38,039 nt of DNA from Hydrococcus rivularis NIES-593 (lineage in GTDB: Bacteria > Cyanobacteriota > Cyanobacteriia > Cyanobacteriales > Microcystaceae), in NCBI RefSeq assembly GCF_001904635.1, contig NZ_MRCB01000021.1, positions 1 through 38,039 of the forward strand, read 5' to 3'. Below are positions 34,413-38,039 of the stretch, one piece after another; the first letter of the stretch is position 1; each line of letters opens with the position of its first letter. The notes below the pieces were generated by a model. That model made no database searches. It saw nothing but the letters and a program-made list of their open reading frames with translations, and had not been told where the DNA came from. Both the position numbers and the translations under genes were made by a program.

Positions 34413-34804
34413 GATTTTTTTAGGGAAATATTGAATAGTTCTGTTGAGGGGGTAGTAAATGCTGTAAGCTGTTCAAATTCTTTAGCCCGTTGTTGCATTT
34501 GGTTACTAATGCGATCGCACACCAATTCGCACAAGTCAAAAATCATTGGGTCAGCAATCTCATAGTAGACGCTAACGCCTTGTGGTTGGCGAGATATGAT
34601 CCCAGCTTGAGTCAGCGCCTTCAAATGTTTTGACAGATTAGCCTGCCCTAAACCGGTCGCTTCCGTAATTTCCTTTCCATTCATCGCCCCCGACCTCAAA
34701 CAACTTAAAATCTGAAGCCGACTGACTTCGGAAAGGACTTTGAAATAGTCAGCTACCGAAGCCAGGACGATGGGAGAAGTCTTTGAGGAAAAAGTCTTGA
34801 GCAT
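34409..34804 (-). CDS. Second ArsR-family transcriptional repressor
   Basis: A 131-residue winged-helix regulator: YFKVLSEVSRLQILSCLRSG, recognition helix QANLSKHLKALTQAGII, wing SRQPQGVSVYYEI. Cys are C35 (end of helix 2), C92 and C96 (C-terminal helix, FDLCELVCDRI). As in the first ArsR, helix 2 and the last helix each carry Cys, a layout known in persulfide sensors. The ATG start is chosen over an upstream TTG. A partly matching box lies 31 bp upstream, suggesting autoregulation. Confidence 0.88.
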   Translation of the reverse strand: MLKTFSSKTSPIVLASVADYFKVLSEVSRLQILSCLRSGAMNGKEITEATGLGQANLSKHLKALTQAGIISRQPQGVSVYYEIADPMIFDLCELVCDRISNQMQQRAKEFEQLTAFTTPSTELFNISLKKS

Positions 34805-34834
34805 AGTGGAGATTGACAGCAATTAAAAACTTTA

Positions 34835-34848
34835 TAACTATTTACTAT
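34835..34848. promoter_or_regulatory. Candidate operator, site 6 (arsR2), weaker
   Basis: TAACTATTTACTAT keeps the left half TAACTA and part of the right half. It lies 30 bp before the arsR2 start. Confidence 0.35.
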
Positions 34849-34990
34849 TTTAGTTTCAAACGGCACCTTTTTGGGTTTCGTTGCAAAAACTATAAACAAT
34901 CGGACAATCATACCCTGATTTATCAATGCCCCGCGAAGGGTATGCCCAAGCACAACCAAAAAAATTAAATAATTAGCGTCTGTATCACAT

Positions 34991-35040
34991 CAAATGGACT
35001 CGGACACTTATCCAGTCGTCTAAAGAGACTTTACATCTGA
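34991..35040. repeat. Dispersed compound-hairpin repeat, partial copy C
   Basis: CAAATGGACTCGGACACTTA then TCCAGTCGTCTAAAGAGACT and TTACATCTGA align with the right two-thirds of copy B (AAATGGACTGAAACACTT ... AGTCGTCTTGAGACGATT ... ATATGA). The left module is missing. It lies just after the stop of the ABC binding-protein gene. Confidence 0.6.
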
Positions 35041-35050
35041 GGCAGCGATT

Positions 35051-36421
35051 TTAATCCCTTTCGGTTCTGAGTGCAAAGATTTTAGATCGCCCTGCCCGCA
35101 GCACGAATTGATTGAGATAAGCTACGGGTTGACTCGGATCGAACTCTCGTCCGTCGATAAATGCTGTAGCGGGTTCTTTTTTCATTTTGTCAGTCGGAAG
35201 TAGGATGTTGAGTGCCTTGGCAACCTCTTCATAAATTTCTGTGGGGTAGATTTTGTTGAGGATTTCATCGGCATTTTGAGGATATTCTCGGCGATCGATC
35301 TGATTCCAGCGAATCATTTGAGTGAGCAACCAAACTGCATGAGAACGCCAGGGATAGTTAGCACAATCGGATTGTTTGAGATAATCCGTTGGCCGGTAGT
35401 GAAAGATATTAAAATCGGGAATCGAGGCAACGCCTTCTTGGTCTGCTAATTGAGAGTAGTTATATTTGCCTCCTAAAGATGGCTCGATCGCTTTGATTTC
35501 GGCGTTGAGATATTGACTCTGTGCTAGGAGTAGGGCGACATCTGCATGATTTTCCGGGCGATCGCAAAACTGACAAGCCTCTATAAGTGCGGCAACTAAA
35601 GCTTTTGCCGTGGTCGGATTCTTATCTACCCAGCCTTGCATAGCAGCTAAAACTTTGTTTGGATGTCCCTTCCAGATATCTCGACTCGCATAAGTCACGA
35701 ATGCCGCCTTTTTCAAAACTGCATCCTGATTCCAAGGTTCGCCAATGCAAGAACCATCAATACTGCCTGCCTGTAGCTTAAAGATCGCTTGCGAGGGAGA
35801 AATTTCAGTAAATTTTACTTCTTTTTCGGGAGCGATCCCCATTGCAGCTAGCCAGTAGCGGTAGAGATAGTTTTCGATCGAAGCAGCCGATTCTATGGCG
35901 AAGTTAGGAGATTTCTGAAAGCCTCGAATATATTTGATAAAGCTGTCGGAAAATTCCTGAAAGTTGACGTAATCGATCGAAGGACGAATGTCAGCTTTCC
36001 AAGCTTTCTGCGAAAGAGCGATCGCGCTTCCATTGAGGTTGAGCGTCATTAGAGCTACCATTGAGGCGGCTTTTGCCCCCAGTTGAGCCAGCATCGGCAT
36101 CCCGTATAACGCTTGTGCCGCATCAAAGCGCCATTCGAGCAATCCCTTTTCGATCTCTTCCCAACTCGCTTGCTTGCTTAAGGTAACTGTCAGCCCATAG
36201 CGCGAAAAAAAGCCCTTCTCCTGGGCAACAATGAGAGGGGCAGCATCAGTCATTGGAACGTAGCCAAGGGTGAGAGAGGTTTTCTCTAGTTTGTCAAAGT
36301 TGCTGGGGCGCGGTTGTTCGATCTGGATTGGTTCATTATTAGAACCGCGATCGCTACAAGCAGTAACGATTGCACTAGCGACTCCTAGACTAGAGTATTT
36401 AAGAAAAGTGCGACGTTGCAT
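35051..36421 (-). CDS. NrtA/CmpA-type ABC transporter substrate-binding lipoprotein
   Basis: A 456-residue solute-binding protein with a twin-arginine-like start MQRRTFLKYSSLG and lipobox AIVTAC (Cys 22), so it is anchored outside the cytoplasmic membrane. Blocks LGYVPMTDAAPLIVAQEKGF and GSIDGSCIGEPWNQDAV match nitrate/bicarbonate/sulfonate-type binding proteins (NrtA, CmpA, SsuA). The ligand cannot be assigned by eye. No permease or ATPase gene is adjacent, so it is an orphan binding protein here. No box of the ArsR type lies upstream. Confidence 0.85.
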   Translation of the reverse strand: MQRRTFLKYSSLGVASAIVTACSDRGSNNEPIQIEQPRPSNFDKLEKTSLTLGYVPMTDAAPLIVAQEKGFFSRYGLTVTLSKQASWEEIEKGLLEWRFDAAQALYGMPMLAQLGAKAASMVALMTLNLNGSAIALSQKAWKADIRPSIDYVNFQEFSDSFIKYIRGFQKSPNFAIESAASIENYLYRYWLAAMGIAPEKEVKFTEISPSQAIFKLQAGSIDGSCIGEPWNQDAVLKKAAFVTYASRDIWKGHPNKVLAAMQGWVDKNPTTAKALVAALIEACQFCDRPENHADVALLLAQSQYLNAEIKAIEPSLGGKYNYSQLADQEGVASIPDFNIFHYRPTDYLKQSDCANYPWRSHAVWLLTQMIRWNQIDRREYPQNADEILNKIYPTEIYEEVAKALNILLPTDKMKKEPATAFIDGREFDPSQPVAYLNQFVLRAGRSKIFALRTERD

Positions 36422-36514
36422 AATAATTTTGAATTAGGCATTGCTAGAAGAAGGACGAAATTTATTGCCATTGTTTTCCGCTTAGTTTTGTCTAAATCAG
36501 TTTATTGTACGCAA

Positions 36515-36590
36515 AGCCAAGAAATCAATTTCTTGGCTAAAAGCATCAGTCCATTAAAATAGACTGAAAGCCTTATCTAGTAATCATTGA
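36515..36590. repeat. Dispersed compound-hairpin repeat, copy D
   Basis: Palindrome AGCCAAGAAATCAATTTCTT plus GGCT (36515-36538) followed by AGTCCATTAAAATAGACT (36548-36565) and GAAAGCCTTATCTAGTAATC, in the same order as copy B. It lies between the binding protein and the methyltransferase genes, in a 277-bp gap. Confidence 0.65.
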
Positions 36591-36698
36591 TTCCTATAGG
36601 CGAGGGGGAATTCATTCTCTTATCGCTTGAAGCGCAGGTGCTGAGCTTTGAGCGATTAAAAGACTATATTGAGAAATGGCTGAAAATTTTACTGACCG

Positions 36699-37883
36699 AT
36701 GCCAAACTTTTCACGAATCTTTCTGCACGATAGCAAAGCAGATGCCGTTAAACGGTTCCATCCTTGGATTTTTTCCGGTGCCATTAAAAAGAAAGATACT
36801 GGGTTGAGAGAGGGTGAAATTGTAGACGTATACAGCAACAGTGGCGAGTATCTAGCAACCGGACACTACAGTCCCGGAAATATTGCCGTAAAAATTTTCT
36901 CTTTCGAGAAAGTATCGGACATCGATCGATTGTTTCTCGAAAAATTTCAGAATGCTTATTGGATGAGAAAAGAAATCGGCTTAGCTGCTAGCAAACAAAC
37001 AACTTGCTATCGGTTAATTAACGCAGAAGGAGATGGATTGCCGGGATTAATTGTTGACTGGTATAATGGAACTGCTGTGCTACAAGCTTATTCTATTGGC
37101 ATGTACGAGCAGCGATCGCTCATTGTCGAATGCTTGCAGAAAGTTTACGGTCAAGACTTAAGAGCAGTCTACGATAAAAGTGCTTCCGTTCTCTCCAAAA
37201 CCCAAATACAGGTAGAAAACCAATATTTACTGGGATCGAGAGAAGATGGCGAAGTGCTAGAGTACGGCCATCGCTTCTATGTAGATTGGGAGGAAGGACA
37301 AAAAACGGGCTTTTTCATCGATCAGCGAGAAAATCGATTGCTGCTAGCTAAATACGTCGCAGGCAAGCGAGTTTTGAATACATTTTGCTATTCTGGCGGA
37401 TTTTCTGCCTATGCAGTGAAAGCAGGCGCGAGTTTCGTTCATTCAGTCGATAGTTCGGCAAAAGCGATCGAATGGGCAGATCGTAACGTATCGTTAAACA
37501 ATCCAGGTCAAATTCCTCACGAAACCTCGGCTGTAGATGTCTTTGATTTTCTCAAAAAGTACGACGGGGAATATGATGTTATCGTACTCGATCCGCCGGC
37601 TTTTGCCAAAAATCTCTCGGCACGCCATCAAGCGGTTATGGCATATAAACGGTTGAACAAATTAGCTTTAGACAAATTGCGATCGCCCGGAATTTTATTG
37701 ACATTTTCTTGTTCGCAAGTCGTCGGACTAGACCATTTTCAAGGTGCCGTCACTGCTGCCGCGATCGAGTCTGGCAAGCCAATTCGCGTTCTGCACCACC
37801 TCACCCAACCCCCCGACCATCCAGTCAGTATTTATCATCCAGAAGGATTGTATCTCAAGGGATTAGTGTTAATAGTAGGGTAA
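36699..37883 (+). CDS. rlmI: Class I SAM-dependent rRNA (cytosine) methyltransferase, RlmI type
   Basis: A 394-residue enzyme with an N-terminal PUA domain (FLHDSKADAVKRFHPWIFSG, about 6-70), a central EEHD-like domain (INAEGDGLPGLIVDWY), and a Rossmann methyltransferase domain: LNTFCYSGGFSAYAVKAGA for SAM binding, VDSSAKAIEWADRN, and catalytic-site motif DPPAFAK with the following TFSCSQ Cys. It is expected to make m5C on 23S rRNA. Length fits RlmI (396). It is a single-gene unit. Confidence 0.9.
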   Translation: MPNFSRIFLHDSKADAVKRFHPWIFSGAIKKKDTGLREGEIVDVYSNSGEYLATGHYSPGNIAVKIFSFEKVSDIDRLFLEKFQNAYWMRKEIGLAASKQTTCYRLINAEGDGLPGLIVDWYNGTAVLQAYSIGMYEQRSLIVECLQKVYGQDLRAVYDKSASVLSKTQIQVENQYLLGSREDGEVLEYGHRFYVDWEEGQKTGFFIDQRENRLLLAKYVAGKRVLNTFCYSGGFSAYAVKAGASFVHSVDSSAKAIEWADRNVSLNNPGQIPHETSAVDVFDFLKKYDGEYDVIVLDPPAFAKNLSARHQAVMAYKRLNKLALDKLRSPGILLTFSCSQVVGLDHFQGAVTAAAIESGKPIRVLHHLTQPPDHPVSIYHPEGLYLKGLVLIVG

Positions 37884-37934
37884 ACTTCAAGCAAGGTTGG
37901 GATGGGAGCGATCGCTCTCAATATTTTTTTGTCT

Positions 37935-38039
37935 AATACCATTTTTCATTCATTAATGACACAGATAGTCGATTGCCCTCACCCCTAACCCCTCTCCCTA
38001 TTTGGGAGAGGGGAGAAGAATGTCGATCGCGAAAACCTG
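37935..38039. mobile_element. MITE-like element, second copy, cut by the window end
   Basis: TAATACCATTTTTCATTCAT onward repeats the first 105 bp of the element at 26153-26389 with a few substitutions, including the CCCCTCTCCC/GGGAGAGGGG hairpin and the tail ATCGCGAAAACCTG. The right end lies outside the window. It follows rlmI by 51 bp. Confidence 0.7.

Noticed and set aside
1-38039. GCGATCGC palindromes as regulatory sites
   Set aside because: They occur throughout genes and gaps alike; this is the genome-wide HIP1 motif of cyanobacteria.

Overview
The window is cyanobacterial chromosome. The palindrome GCGATCGC (HIP1) recurs throughout. The gene set includes psbK, a phycobilin-lyase-type HEAT protein, an RRM RNA-binding protein, acsF, heme oxygenase and a remnant of psbA. 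Intergenic DNA carries many small palindromic repeats, MITE-like elements and gene remnants, so this is a plastic, repeat-rich genome. No tRNA, rRNA or CRISPR array was recognised.

Layout. (1) 1-3.7 kb: the 3' part of an mgtA-type Mg2+ P-type ATPase, then a full-length Ca2+-ATPase-like P-type ATPase that has lost both catalytic signature motifs. (2) 3.7-11.3 kb: a DNA phosphorothioation (Dnd-type) island on the + strand: restriction helicase, small associated protein, DndD-like ATPase, Dnd-associated protein 4-like, a Uma2 nuclease, a sulfur-binding-domain-like protein and DndC. In both restriction-type proteins the nuclease part appears to be missing. dndB and dndE are not seen. (3) 11.3-17.2 kb: repeats and remnants (trpF-like, pentapeptide protein, cobJ) around a membrane-associated hypothetical, psbK, a CpcF-like lyase subunit, an MscS-like channel and rbp. 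(4) 17.2-21.9 kb: tetrapyrrole cluster used by cyanobacteria at low oxygen: hemN, heme oxygenase and hemF on the - strand, divergent acsF/chlA2 on the + strand, and a psbA C-terminal fragment with a terminator. (5) 21.9-34.9 kb: a pentapeptide protein, an RND pump, NUDIX, SCP2, DUF3122, a c-type heme (DUF3365) protein, an RND adaptor, an ArsR regulator and a sulfide:quinone oxidoreductase on the - strand; then ExoD, a small ORF, a thioredoxin-reductase-like flavoprotein and a second ArsR. (6) 35-38 kb: a nitrate/bicarbonate-type ABC binding lipoprotein, an RlmI-type rRNA methyltransferase, and a second copy of the MITE cut by the window end.

How the genes may work together. The most interesting signal is a shared palindromic box, TAACTA-N2-TAGTTA or a near match, at six sites: upstream of hemF, acsF, the RND pump, sqr, the small ORF/flavoprotein unit and the second arsR. 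This suggests one ArsR-type regulon joining oxygen-independent chlorophyll/heme synthesis, sulfide oxidation, thiol redox chemistry and efflux. I infer a sulfide/anoxia response island. The boxes and gene order are visible in the sequence; the regulatory link is inference.
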